Shown here in pieces: positions 24,811-34,518 of a stretch of 64,000 bases of DNA (the stretch's first letter is position 1; each line of letters begins with the position of its first letter). The notes below the pieces were generated by a model. It was not told the DNA's origin, did not search any database, and worked only from the letters and a program-made list of their open reading frames with translations. The position numbers and the translations under genes are program-made. The DNA comes from Nitrobacter vulgaris (lineage in GTDB: Bacteria > Pseudomonadota > Alphaproteobacteria > Rhizobiales > Xanthobacteraceae): assembly GCF_031453995.1 (NCBI RefSeq), contig NZ_JAVDPZ010000015.1:1-64000 (forward strand), read 5' to 3'.

Positions 24811-27238
24811 ATGGATAAACGAAGCCTCACCGAACGCGACATCTGCACGAAGTTCATCCTGCCGGCCATCAAGCGCGCTGGCTGGGACGCGATGGTGCAG
24901 GTTCGGGAGGAGGTCTATTTCACCAAGGGTCGGATCATCGTGCGCGGCAAGCTGGTGACACGCGGCAAGGCGAAGAAGGCCGACTTCGTTCTGTACTATA
25001 AGCCGAACATCCCAATAGCGCTGATCGAGGCCAAGGACAATGCGCACAGCGTTGGCCACGGCATTCAGCAGGCTCTCGACTACGCCACAACGCTCGATAT
25101 CCCATTCGTGTTTTCCTCAAACGGCGACGGCTTCGTGTTTCACGACCGCACGGGCCGAAGCGTTCCGATCGAAACGAATCTTGGGCTCAACGCCTTCCCG
25201 CCGCCGGCCGACCTGTGGGCACGATATCGCGACTGGAAGGGCCTCGACGCCGAGGCCGAACAGATCGTGCTTCAGGACTATTTCGACGATGGCAGCGGCA
25301 AAGCCCCGCGCTATTATCAGGTGAACGCCGTCAACGCGGCGATCGAGGCCATTGCCAAGGGCCGCGACCGCGTGCTGTTGGTCATGGCGACTGGCACCGG
25401 CAAGACATACACGGCGTTTCAGATCATTTGGCGCCTGTGGAAGGCCGGCTACAGGAAGCGCATCTTGTTCCTTGCCGACCGCAACGTCCTGATCGACCAA
25501 ACGATGGTCAACGACTTCCGACCGTTTGGTGCGGCAATGGCGAAGCTTTCAACCGATGCCAAGACCATCGAGCGGCAGGACGGCACCACCGTTGATCTGA
25601 CGCTGGCCCTTGATAGAAAACGGCGCATCGACACCGCCTTCGAGGTCTATCTCGGGCTCTATCAGGCGATCACCGGGCGGGAGGAACGGCAGAAGCTCTA
25701 TCGCGAGTTCTCGCCCGGTTTCTTCGACCTGATCGTGATCGACGAATGCCATCGCGGCAGCGCGGCCGAGGATTCGGCCTGGCGTGAAATCCTCACCCAT
25801 TTTTCCGGCGCAACGCAGATCGGTCTCACCGCCACGCCGAAAGAAACCGAGTACGTCTCTAATACCTGCTATTTCGGTGAGCCAGTTTTCACCTATTCGC
25901 TCAGGCAGGGGGTCAGCGACGGCTTCCTTGCGCCCTACAAGGTCATCAAGGTTCATATCGACCGCGATGTGGAAGGTTATCGTCCCGAACTCGGCCAGCT
26001 CGACCGCGATGGCAACGAGGTCGAGGACCGCATCTATAACGCCAAGGATTTCGACCGGCACATCGTGCTCGACGATCGAACGGTGCTGACCGCAAAGAAG
26101 ATCACTGAGTTCCTGAAGGAAAGCGGCGATCGCTTCCAGAAGACCATTGTCTTCTGCGTCGATAGGGAGCACGCGGTGCGGATGCGGCAGGCGCTAATCA
26201 ACGAGAACGCCGATCTGGTCGCCGAAAACCAGCGCTATGTCATGCGCATCACCGGCGATGATAAGGAAGGGCAGGACCAGCTCGGCAATTTCATTGACCC
26301 GGAGTCGAAATGGCCCGTGCTGGTCACCACGTCGCGGCTCTTGTCAACCGGCGTCGATGCACAGACCTGCCGGCTGATCGTGCTCGACCGGGCGGTGGGC
26401 TCGATGACCGAGTTCAAGCAGATCGTCGGACGGGGCACCCGCGTTCACGAGGACTCCAAGAAGCTCTTCTTCACGCTGATCGACTTTCGCGGCGCGACGG
26501 CGCATTCCCGATTTCGACGGCGACCCGGTGCAGATTTACGAGCCGGGCGACGGCGATCCGATCACGCCGCCAGACGTTGCACCACAGGGTGACGACACCA
26601 TCCCGCCAAAGCCCGGCGACGACGAAACGGTGGTCGATCAGCCGAGCTTGCCATTGTCGGCCGGTGGACAGATCCGCAAGATTTATGTCGATGGCGTTGG
26701 CGCCCGCATCTTGGCCGAGCGCGTCGAATATCTCGACGAGAACGGCAAGCTCGTCACCGAATCCCTGCGAGACTTCACCAAGACGGCGCTGAAGAAGCGT
26801 TTCGCCAGCCTCGACGATTTTCTCAAGCGCTGGAAATCGGCCGAGCGCAAGCAGGCGATTATCGAGGAATTGGAGGCCGAGGGTCTGGCGCTCGATGCCC
26901 TGGCGGACGCACTCGGCAAGAACCTCGATCCCTTCGATCTGATCTGTCACGTCGCCTTCGACAAGAAGCCGCTCACCCGTCGCGAGCGGGCCGAGAACGT
27001 CAAGAAGCGCGATGTTTTCACCAAATATGGGCCGCAAGCTTGCGCCGTGCTCGACGCGCTACTCGAAAAATACCGCGACGAGGGAGTGCTTAATCTGAAC
27101 GACGCCAACGTCCTGAAGGTGACGCCCTTCGCCGCGATGGGCAGCGTTATCCAACTTATCAATGCGTTCGGCGGCAAGGAGGGCTTCGAGGCGGCCGTTC
27201 ACGAAATGCAGGATGCGCTTTATCAGCAAACGGCATGA
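24811..27238 (+). pseudogene. hsdR: Type I restriction endonuclease subunit HsdR, frameshifted
   Basis: ATG 24811. The N-terminal nuclease domain has DFVLYYKPNIPIALIEAK (PD-ExK-like). The helicase motor shows Walker A MATGTGKTYTAF (about residue 191), motif II DECHRG (about 310), and motif VI QIVGRGTRVHED (about 537). Near 26506 the frame breaks: it runs to nonsense ending 26592, while the proper C-terminus (VQIYEPGDGD... to ALYQQTA) continues in another frame to 27238. The inferred cause is loss of 8 bases encoding FAD after GATAH. The motor is intact but the R-subunit C-terminal coupling domain would not be made as one protein. Confidence 0.85.
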
Positions 27239-27242
27239 AGAA

Positions 27243-27974
27243 ATGAAGAAGTCATCCTCCGATCGAGACCTGAGAATCCCAGTCCGCTTTGTCGATGATC
27301 GTTGGGAATGTGCGTACGGCGGCGTTGTTCCTGTTGTTAACGGTAGCGAGGCTGAACTCGTCATCAACGGTCGGGCGATCAGCGAACAATCGTTTCTCGG
27401 GCGAATGAAGGCGAAGGACACCATCCCGGTGCTCGATCAAGACGCGGCGCTGTATGCCTATCTTGCGACGAAGGACCAAAGAGATCTCAGCGAGCAATCG
27501 AAAAACCATTTGATTGCATGGGAGACAATGAGCCCGAAGATTGCGATAGAGCGTATCGAAAACTGGAGCACCGGAGGATTGAGCCTCGTTAAGATTACGA
27601 TCGGAAAGCCGACAGACCAACAAGCAAAAAAATTTCAAACCAGCAAAGGCGGGCTTTGGCTGCTGACTGAAGGACCGAAAGCCGTGGGACTTCAATCGAC
27701 GACGATTTGCCTTCCCGCGCCCGTATTCAAGAACCCGGTAAACAGCCTAAACCATGCCTTCACAAAACTTTCTGAAATGTATGAGCCTTGGCGCATCTCC
27801 CATACTGGAAACGTATACCAGCGCTTTTTGTACGAAGAGAAGGATGGGAGATGGTATCCGCTCGAGCTTCTGCGAAATACGGCTTTAGCCAAGAAGGAAC
27901 AGGAGATTGCATACCAACTCTGGCAGGATTTCATGGAGCGACTCTCGGCCCAGACCAAGGCCAGGGAGGAATAA
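27243..27974 (+). CDS. Unrecognised gene between hsdR and hsdM
   Basis: A 243-residue soluble protein from ATG 27243, four bases after the HsdR stop and four before hsdM, so co-transcription is likely. No cysteine, signal peptide, membrane segment or known catalytic motif is seen. The N-terminus (DLRIPVRFVDDRWECAYGGVVPV) and middle (LVKITIGKPTDQQAKKFQTSK) look beta-rich, and the C-terminus is a basic helix. Codon and base use are a little less GC-rich than hsdM. Inserted genes at this place in type I loci can be anti-nuclease, toxin or accessory defence genes, but no assignment is possible. Confidence 0.75.
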   Translation: MKKSSSDRDLRIPVRFVDDRWECAYGGVVPVVNGSEAELVINGRAISEQSFLGRMKAKDTIPVLDQDAALYAYLATKDQRDLSEQSKNHLIAWETMSPKIAIERIENWSTGGLSLVKITIGKPTDQQAKKFQTSKGGLWLLTEGPKAVGLQSTTICLPAPVFKNPVNSLNHAFTKLSEMYEPWRISHTGNVYQRFLYEEKDGRWYPLELLRNTALAKKEQEIAYQLWQDFMERLSAQTKAREE

Positions 27975-27977
27975 CCA

Positions 27978-29435
27978 ATGATCGTCCGCACCACCGTCAA
28001 ATCCATTCAGGACATCATGCGCCAGGACGTGGGCGTTGATGGAGATGCACAGCGTATCAGCCAGCTCACCTGGCTATTCTTTCTAAAAATCATCGACGAT
28101 CAAGATCAGGAGCTCGAACTGACCAAGGACGGCTATCGCTCGCCTATCCCTAAAAAATTCCAGTGGCGCAAATGGGCGGCCGACCCGGAGGGCATTACCG
28201 GGCAGGCGCTACTCGACTTCGTCAACGGCGAGCTGTTCCCAGCATTGAAGGGATTGCAGGTTTCGGCCAAGCCTGGCGACCGCCGCCGGGTCGTGCGCGA
28301 CGTGTTCGAGGACGCTTATAACTACATGAAATCCGGGCAATTGATGCGGCAGGTGATCAACCGCATCAACGAGGTGGATTTCAACGACCTCAAGGAGCGC
28401 CGCGACTTTGGCGAGTTCTATGAGCAATTGCTCAACGATCTTCAATCCGCCGGCAATGCTGGCGAGTATTACACGCCGCGCGCCGTCACAGCCTTCATGG
28501 TCGATCGCATGGACCCGCATCCAGGCGAAATCCTGTTCGATCCCGCCTGCGGCACGGGCGGGTTCTTGACCTGCGCGATTCGTTACATGGAGAACAAGGG
28601 CTACGTCCGCACGCCGAAACAGCGCGAGAAGATGCAGGCAAGCTTGCGCGCGGTGGAGAAGAAGCAACTTCCGCACATGCTCTGCGTCACCAACATGCTG
28701 CTGCACGGCATAGAGGACCCCAGCTTCGTGCGCCACGACAACACGCTGGCCCGGCCGCTGATTTCGTGGAGCAAGGACGAGCGCGTCGATATCGTTGTCA
28801 CCAATCCGCCCTTCGGTGGCAAGGAGGAAGATGGCATCGAGAACAATTTCCCGACCTTCCGCACCAAGGAGACGGCCGACCTGTTCCTCGCGCTGATTGT
28901 GCGCCTGCTCAAGACTGATGGCCGTGCCGCCGTGGTGCAGCCCGATGGCACGCTGTTCGGCGAGGGCATCAAGACGCGACTCAAGGAACATCTGATGGAG
29001 GAGTGCAACCTCCACACTATTGTTCGCCTGCCCAATTCGGTGTTCAAGCCTTACGCCTCGATAGGCACCAATCTGCTGTTCTTCGAGAAAGGCGCGCCGA
29101 CGAAAGACATCTGGTTCTACGAGCACCGCGTGCCCGAGGGCCAAAAAGCCTATTCGATGACCAAGCCCATCCGGCTTGAGCATTTCCGAGGCTGCATAGA
29201 CTGGTGGGGCGGCAAGGAGCGAAAGGGCCGCAAGGAGACGCCACAGGCGTGGCGTGTCACCGCCGACGAGGTGAAGGTGCGAGGCTACAATCTCGATATC
29301 AAGAACCCGCATGCGGTGGCCGGCGATCATGGCGATCCGAAAACGCTGCTGGCGGATCTTGTCCGCGCCGAGGCCGAGACAGCGAGCTATCGCGATCAGT
29401 TGAAGGCGATTCTCGCCGAGGCGCTGGCCCGATGA
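27978..29435 (+). CDS. hsdM: Type I DNA methyltransferase subunit HsdM
   Basis: 485 residues, normal length. The N-terminal HsdM_N domain (MIVRTTVKSIQDIMRQDVGVDGDAQRISQLTWLFFLKIID) is followed by an N6-adenine methyltransferase domain with FDPACGTGGFLTCA (motif I, about residue 186) and the catalytic NPPFGG (about 275). It methylates adenine in the sequence chosen by HsdS. It is separated from the unknown gene by three bases and overlaps hsdS by four (ATGA), a tight operon. No defect is visible in this subunit. Confidence 0.95.
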   Translation: MIVRTTVKSIQDIMRQDVGVDGDAQRISQLTWLFFLKIIDDQDQELELTKDGYRSPIPKKFQWRKWAADPEGITGQALLDFVNGELFPALKGLQVSAKPGDRRRVVRDVFEDAYNYMKSGQLMRQVINRINEVDFNDLKERRDFGEFYEQLLNDLQSAGNAGEYYTPRAVTAFMVDRMDPHPGEILFDPACGTGGFLTCAIRYMENKGYVRTPKQREKMQASLRAVEKKQLPHMLCVTNMLLHGIEDPSFVRHDNTLARPLISWSKDERVDIVVTNPPFGGKEEDGIENNFPTFRTKETADLFLALIVRLLKTDGRAAVVQPDGTLFGEGIKTRLKEHLMEECNLHTIVRLPNSVFKPYASIGTNLLFFEKGAPTKDIWFYEHRVPEGQKAYSMTKPIRLEHFRGCIDWWGGKERKGRKETPQAWRVTADEVKVRGYNLDIKNPHAVAGDHGDPKTLLADLVRAEAETASYRDQLKAILAEALAR

Positions 29436-31042
29436 ACGCCGAACGCCTGCTGGCGCAGTACGAGAAGATCGCCGAGGCGCCCGACGCCATTGCGCGGCTG
29501 CGCCGTTTCATTATCGATCTGGCGGTGCGCGGCAAGCTTGTGCCGCAGGATGCCACCGACGAACCGGCCCCGGAACTACTGAAGCGGATCGCGAAGGAGA
29601 AGGCGCGGCTAGTGAAAGCGGGCAAGCTCCGGGATCGACCGGAGCTTTTGGTCGTAGCCGATGACCAAGCGCCATTCGGTGTTCCATCGACTTGGCTGTG
29701 GGTTCGTTTTTCAAGCATCGCTGATTTCTCTGCCGGCAGAACACCGTCACGGCATGATCCGTCGTTTTGGAACACAGGCGACCATGCGTGGGTGAGCATC
29801 GCCGACATGGAGGACGGACACCTTCTATCTGCGACGAAGGAGACAGTGAGCGACCGAGCGAAAGAACGTGTCTTTGGCTCAGAGCCCGAGGAGCCGGGCA
29901 CTATCATCATGAGCTTCAAGCTCACAATCGGGAAGATTGCTCGCCTCGGTGTTCCAGCGTTTCACAACGAGGCAATTATTTCGATCCACCCGCATGTGGC
30001 AGGCTTTGACGGATACCTGTTTAAGGTTCTCCCGCAATTTGCGCGTCAGGGCGAGATCAAAGGCGCGATTAAGGGTGCAACGCTCAACCGCGATTCGATT
30101 TCGAATATCCTGCTTCCCCTCCCACCACTCGCCGAGCAGCACCGCATCGTCGCCAAGGTCGATAAGTTGATGAGCCTGTGCGACCGGCTGGAGGGGGCGC
30201 GGGCAAGCCGCGAGAGGTCACGCGACCGGCTCACGGCGGCAAGCCTCGCCCGCCTCAACGCACCCGATCCCGAAACATTCGAGGCCGACGCCCGCTTCGC
30301 GCTCCATGCTTTGCCGGCGCTGACCAGGCGCCCCGACCAGATCAAGGCCCTGCGCCAGACCATCCTCAACCTCGCCGTGCGCGGGAAGCTCGTGCCGCAG
30401 GACCCGAACGACGAACTGGCGTCGGAATTGTTTGCACGGATGGTCAAGGAACGGAAGGAAATGGTTGCGAGGCGCAAGATCAGAGGAGCGACGCCCCCAA
30501 AGCCACCGTCGGCCGAGAAAGAAGGATTTGACCTCCCGGCCTCGTGGCGGCTTTGCGCTCTCGGTCAGATCACGCTGATTACCGATCCAAACCCCAGCCA
30601 TCGCTACCCTGACTATTCGGGCGGAACAGTTCCGATCCTCTCCACACGAGAATTTCTCGGCGACGACGGATGGAATCCGAAAACCGCTAAGCTCACTACT
30701 CAAGCCTTTTGGGAGTTTCAAAAAGAGATATGTGACTTCGCCGAACACGACATCATCTTCGCAAGAAAGGGCCGACTTGGGCTTCCCCGCTTCCTTCCGC
30801 CCTTCGAGAAGTTCACGTTCAGTCACACTCTATTTTCTATCAAGCCGATGACAGGGCTCGATCCGGCCTACTTGCTCTGGCTTCTCCGCCGAGACGAGGT
30901 AGTGGCTTGGCTGACCAATGAAATGAACCAAAACACCGGCGTGCCTCGCGAAGCCTGCCTTCAACCCGCCGAACTGGCTGTTCGCGCCGGTTTGGACTCT
31001 GCTCTACATCCTGATCGCCATCGCCGGCTGGCGTGTCTTTGA
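29432..31042 (+). CDS. hsdS: Type I specificity subunit HsdS, 3'-truncated and joined to tspO
   Basis: ATG 29432. It has an N-terminal conserved helix (LRRFIIDLAVRGKLVPQD), TRD1 (about 85-230), a central conserved region (PPLAEQHRIVAKVDKLMSLCDRLEGA), a second repeat start (ALRQTILNLAVRGKLVPQDPNDEL) and most of TRD2 to TNEMNQNTGVP. The sequence then changes: the last 30 residues are an out-of-frame reading of tspO, so the second conserved AEQHRIVAKVD region is missing. The expected C-terminus would continue about 50 residues further. Specificity and dimer contacts should be affected. Confidence 0.85.
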   Translation: MNAERLLAQYEKIAEAPDAIARLRRFIIDLAVRGKLVPQDATDEPAPELLKRIAKEKARLVKAGKLRDRPELLVVADDQAPFGVPSTWLWVRFSSIADFSAGRTPSRHDPSFWNTGDHAWVSIADMEDGHLLSATKETVSDRAKERVFGSEPEEPGTIIMSFKLTIGKIARLGVPAFHNEAIISIHPHVAGFDGYLFKVLPQFARQGEIKGAIKGATLNRDSISNILLPLPPLAEQHRIVAKVDKLMSLCDRLEGARASRERSRDRLTAASLARLNAPDPETFEADARFALHALPALTRRPDQIKALRQTILNLAVRGKLVPQDPNDELASELFARMVKERKEMVARRKIRGATPPKPPSAEKEGFDLPASWRLCALGQITLITDPNPSHRYPDYSGGTVPILSTREFLGDDGWNPKTAKLTTQAFWEFQKEICDFAEHDIIFARKGRLGLPRFLPPFEKFTFSHTLFSIKPMTGLDPAYLLWLLRRDEVVAWLTNEMNQNTGVPREACLQPAELAVRAGLDSALHPDRHRRLACL

Positions 31043-31298
31043 GCGGAATCGCGATGGCTTGCCGATGAAACTTTGGTGGCTATCGCTTTTGCTCAATTTC
31101 CTTTGGCCGCCAACTTTTTTCTCGGCGCACCAGGTCGGCGCCGCGCTTGTCGTCATCCTGCTGCTGCTGGCCACCATTGTTGCTTTCATCGGGACGGCTT
31201 GGCGGCGGGATCGCGTGGCGGCGTGGCTGTTCGCGCCTTACGCCGCCTGGGTGGCGTTTGCCTCGGTGCTGAACGGCTCGATCTGGACGCTGAACTGA
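30945..31298 (+). pseudogene. tspO: TspO/MBR family protein, 5'-truncated
   Basis: In the frame ending at TGA 31296-31298 the sequence reads LAKPAFNPPNWLFAPVWTLLYILIAIAGW...FLWPPTFFSAHQVGAAL...WVAFASVLNGSIWTLN, the tryptophan-rich C-terminal two-thirds of a TspO (PBR/MBR) membrane protein with its helices 2-5. The first helix and start are missing; the join with hsdS lies at about 30945. An internal ATG (31065) would give a 78-residue stub. Relatives bind porphyrins and cholesterol. Confidence 0.85.
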
Positions 31299-31391
31299 TG
31301 CGCGCGTCACGGCGAGGGCCTCGCCGTCAACATGGAGCGCGTTATGCCCCATCGACTTGCAATAGCGTTTGTTTAGGTTACACTAAATGAA

Positions 31392-32993
31392 ATGAAAAGA
31401 GCTGCCAGACTCGCACCCGCCGCTGATCCCGCCCGCAAGCAGGCGGTGATCTATGCCCGCGTCTCCTCGAAGGAGCAGGAGAAGGAAGGCTTCTCAATCC
31501 CGGCCCAGCTTAAGCTGCTGAAGGAATACGCCTCCGCGAACGGCTTTGCGGTGGCGCAGGAATACGTTGACGTTGAAACCGCCAAACAGGCCGGCCGCGC
31601 CGAATTTGGCGAGATGGTCGCATATCTCAAGGCGCACCCATCCGTTCGTGTGATGCTGGTCGAGAAGACCGACCGGCTCTATCGCAACCTGAAGGATTGG
31701 GTGACAGTCGATGAACTCGACGTCGAAATGCACTTCGCTAAGGAAGGCGTTGTGCTGTCGCGCGAGTCGCGTTCCTCGGAAAAATTCATGCACGGCATCA
31801 AGGTGCTGATGGCGAAGAACTACATCGACAACCTTTCGGAAGAAACGCGCAAGGGCATGACCGAGAAAGCGGCGCAAGGCTTCTGGCCCTCGAACGCACC
31901 GCTCGGCTACCGCAACGTGACGCGCGAAGACGGTCGCAAGATCATCGTGCCCGACGAGGAAGCCGCGCCGATCATCCGCAAGATGTTCGAATGGTATGCG
32001 TGGGGCGATATGTCCACGCAGGAGGTGACGAAGAAGGCTAGGGCGGCGGGCCTCGTGTTCAAGAAAAGCGGCGGGCGCATCCCGAAAAGTACCGTCGCCG
32101 CGATTCTGCGCAACCGCATCTATACCGGGCGCTTCGATTGGGACGGCAAGACCTATCAGGGCCGTTACGAGGCCATCGTGCCGACCGAACTATGGGAACG
32201 GGTGCAGGATGTGATGGACGGCCGCAATGCCCGCGGCGCCAAGAAGGGCAGGCGGGATTTTGCCTTCTCGGGCCTAATCGCCTGTCATGCCTGCGGCTGC
32301 GCGGTGGTCGGCGAGATCAAGAAGGAACGCTACGTCTATTACCATTGCACCGGCTACGCCGATAAGTGCCAGGGCAAGCCCGCCGACTGCCGCCGCAAAT
32401 ATGTCCGCGAGGAAGCCATCGAATCACAGTTCACCGAATTGCTCGGCCGGCTACGGTTCGATGACGAGGTTCTGGAATGGGTGCGCGATGCGCTCCACGC
32501 CAGCCACGCCGACGAACGCCGCGAGCACGAGGAAGCGATCAGGCGGCTTGAAGCGGAAGCGAAGCGGCTGAACGATCGCATTCACGCCATGTATGTCGAT
32601 AAGCTCGACGGACTGGTGGATGCGGCCTTCTTCGAAAAAATGTCGAACCAATGGCGCGAAGAGCAGGAACGCTGCCAGCGCGAGATCGAACGGCACCGGA
32701 GCGCAGACAAATCTTATCTTTCCGAAGGAGTCGCTCTGCTGGAACTGGCGCGGGACGTCCAAAGGCTGTTCGCGAAGCAGGAGCCGCGCGAAAAACGCCG
32801 CTTGCTCAATTTTTTACTATCGAACTGCACTTGGGATCACGGGAAGGTGGTCGCGAACTTTCGCCAACCCTTTGACATGCTTGCGGAAACGGTCATCGAA
32901 ACCAAAGGCGAACACGCCGCTGGAGCCGCTTCTACGCCCGTTTTGGAGAAATGGCTCCCCGGGCTGGATTCGAACCAGCGACCATTCGATTAA
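31392..32993 (+). CDS. Large serine recombinase (integrase)
   Basis: 533 residues. The resolvase catalytic domain begins QAVIYARVSSKEQEKEGFSI with the nucleophile Ser in RVSS (about residue 25), then a recombinase domain (GYRNVTREDGRKI...IYTGRFDWDG), a zinc ribbon (CHACGCAVVGEI...YYHCTGY...CQGK), and a coiled coil near 375-460. The last residues LPGLDSNQRPFD are translated from the tRNA-Asn gene on the other strand; the stop TAA lies inside it. This is the usual arrangement for recombinases that insert into the 3' end of this tRNA. It is the integration enzyme of the element to the left. Confidence 0.9.
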   Translation: MKRAARLAPAADPARKQAVIYARVSSKEQEKEGFSIPAQLKLLKEYASANGFAVAQEYVDVETAKQAGRAEFGEMVAYLKAHPSVRVMLVEKTDRLYRNLKDWVTVDELDVEMHFAKEGVVLSRESRSSEKFMHGIKVLMAKNYIDNLSEETRKGMTEKAAQGFWPSNAPLGYRNVTREDGRKIIVPDEEAAPIIRKMFEWYAWGDMSTQEVTKKARAAGLVFKKSGGRIPKSTVAAILRNRIYTGRFDWDGKTYQGRYEAIVPTELWERVQDVMDGRNARGAKKGRRDFAFSGLIACHACGCAVVGEIKKERYVYYHCTGYADKCQGKPADCRRKYVREEAIESQFTELLGRLRFDDEVLEWVRDALHASHADERREHEEAIRRLEAEAKRLNDRIHAMYVDKLDGLVDAAFFEKMSNQWREEQERCQREIERHRSADKSYLSEGVALLELARDVQRLFAKQEPREKRRLLNFLLSNCTWDHGKVVANFRQPFDMLAETVIETKGEHAAGAASTPVLEKWLPGLDSNQRPFD

Positions 32994-33026
32994 CAGTCGA
33001 ATGCTCTACCACTGAGCTACCAGGGA
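32952..33026 (-). tRNA. tRNA-Asn (GTT)
   Basis: The minus-strand sequence folds as a full cloverleaf: acceptor TCCCTGG with CCGGGGA, D arm GCTC/GAGC, anticodon stem TTCGA/TCGAA around CTGTTAA (anticodon GTT), T arm GCTGG/CCAGC with TTCGAAT. The CCA end is encoded at 32952-32954. The adjacent serine recombinase reads 42 bases into it, so its 3' half probably served as the attachment site. Confidence 0.97.
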
Positions 33027-33276
33027 ACACGCGAAGCATCCTTCGCAAGAAGGCAGCCTATAACAAAGCCCCCAACGCTTGCAAAGCAGAAAAGGGCGAC
33101 CCGGCGCCTCTGGACAAAGGTAAGGTGAATCCGGCGAGGATCGTGCATTTCCTGCGACCGATGGAAAACGCTGCGACAAAATGCGACGGCAAATCAGGCA
33201 TGCTTAGCAAGGGCTTGCATCGACCATGGGGGTGTCTTAGTCCTCCGAGAACTTTGGCACGGGTTAAGGATCGCTG

Positions 33277-33942
33277 ATGTCTGATTTCTCGACCGCTCGC
33301 GGGAAAATGGTTGACGGTCAGGTGCGGACCAGCGACGTCACCGATCCGCGGATTATCGACGCGATGATGGCGCTTCCGCGGGAGATTTTCGTTCCCGAGG
33401 ATCGCCGCGCGCTGGCTTACCTGGATCTCGATCTGGACGTCAGCGAAAGAGGGGCGCCGAAGCGGTATCTGATCAAGCCCATGGTCGTCGCCAAAATGAT
33501 CCAGGCAGCTGAGATCAAAAGCACCGACAACGTCCTCGTGGTGGGCTGTGCTACCGGCTATACCGCCGCGTTGGCGGCGAAGCTCGCGGATCGAGTGACG
33601 GCGACCGAGAGCGACCCGGCGCTGGCGGCGAAGGCCTCGGACATTCTCGCAAGCCTCGGACTCGGTCACGTGACCATCGTTACGGCGGCGGCGTGCAAAG
33701 GAGCGCCCGCCCACGCACCTTACGACGTCATCATTTTGGAGGGTGCGACCGAGATTGCCCCAGATACGCTTTACGGACAGCTCGCTGGCGAGGGTCGCCT
33801 GGTTGGCGTGTTTGCCATGAGTGGCGCACCTCGGGCGGTCATCGTTACCCACTCGCATTCCGATTTCGGACGCAGGGCTCTCTTCGATGCGTCGGTTCCG
33901 GTCCTGCCGGGCCTCGAACAACCACCAGCCTTCGTATTTTAA
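33277..33942 (+). CDS. Pcm-like (protein-L-isoaspartate methyltransferase family) protein, divergent
   Basis: 221 residues with a Rossmann SAM-binding core (VLVVGCATGYTAALAA, about residue 86) and the N-terminal pattern ARGKMVDGQVRTSDVTDPRIIDAMMALPREIFVPE typical of the alphaproteobacterial Pcm-like family that usually precedes tolC. Motif I (VGCATGY) departs from the EIGTGSGY seen in the second pcm at 39086, so the substrate may differ. The start is ATG 33277. Confidence 0.8.
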   Translation: MSDFSTARGKMVDGQVRTSDVTDPRIIDAMMALPREIFVPEDRRALAYLDLDLDVSERGAPKRYLIKPMVVAKMIQAAEIKSTDNVLVVGCATGYTAALAAKLADRVTATESDPALAAKASDILASLGLGHVTIVTAAACKGAPAHAPYDVIILEGATEIAPDTLYGQLAGEGRLVGVFAMSGAPRAVIVTHSHSDFGRRALFDASVPVLPGLEQPPAFVF

Positions 33943-34103
33943 CGAAGCAGTTCCGACGTCGCGCGCGGTCCGGTCAAAAGTCATAGGGTTATCGGGTTCT
34001 TATTGATGCCCGCCGGACCTGGAATCCTTGTTTTTGCCAACCCTCGGGCATACGTTCCGCATAGCTTCGGCCAAACGCCGGCCGCCGACTTGGAGGGTTG
34101 CAG

Positions 34104-34340
34104 ATGGGTTCACTGAGCATCTGGCACTGGATCGTGGTGGTCGCGGTGATCCTGCTGCTGTTCGGCCGCGGCAAGATTTCCGACCTGATGGGTGACGTCG
34201 CGCAGGGCATCAAGGCCTTCAAAAAGGGCATGAAGGATGATGAGAATACTGCGGAAAAGCCCGAACCCGTGAAGACGATCGATCATAATGCGGATGGGTC
34301 CGGTGCGGCACGGTCTAACACCGGCAGCAAGGTCATCTAA
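34104..34340 (+). CDS. tatA: Sec-independent translocase subunit TatA
   Basis: 78 residues from ATG 34104 (GGAGG upstream). One N-terminal helix (LSIWHWIVVVAVILLLFGRGKISDL) with the FGRG hinge is followed by an amphipathic helix (GDVAQGIKAFKKGMKDDE) and a polar tail. It forms the variable pore of the twin-arginine export system in the inner membrane. tatB and tatC follow in order; about 180 bases separate tatA from tatB. Confidence 0.95.
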   Translation: MGSLSIWHWIVVVAVILLLFGRGKISDLMGDVAQGIKAFKKGMKDDENTAEKPEPVKTIDHNADGSGAARSNTGSKVI

Positions 34341-34518
34341 CGCAGGCTCCGCGCGAGGCCGTTTATCCGCAGTGATACATAATCGAGGCGCGACAACCAG
34401 GGATGCGGTACTATCGAAACACGTCGATCCCTGTGCCGGCTTAAAGCAAGATCTGACAAGACGGGACGTCGGCTGCGGTGCGGAAACCGACGCAAGCCTC
34501 GCGTGAGCGGAAAGTTTC

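Noticed and set aside
28209..29330. Minus-strand frame of 373 codons opposite hsdM
   Set aside because: hsdM motifs (PACGTGG, NPPFGG) establish the plus strand; the antisense product has no domain.
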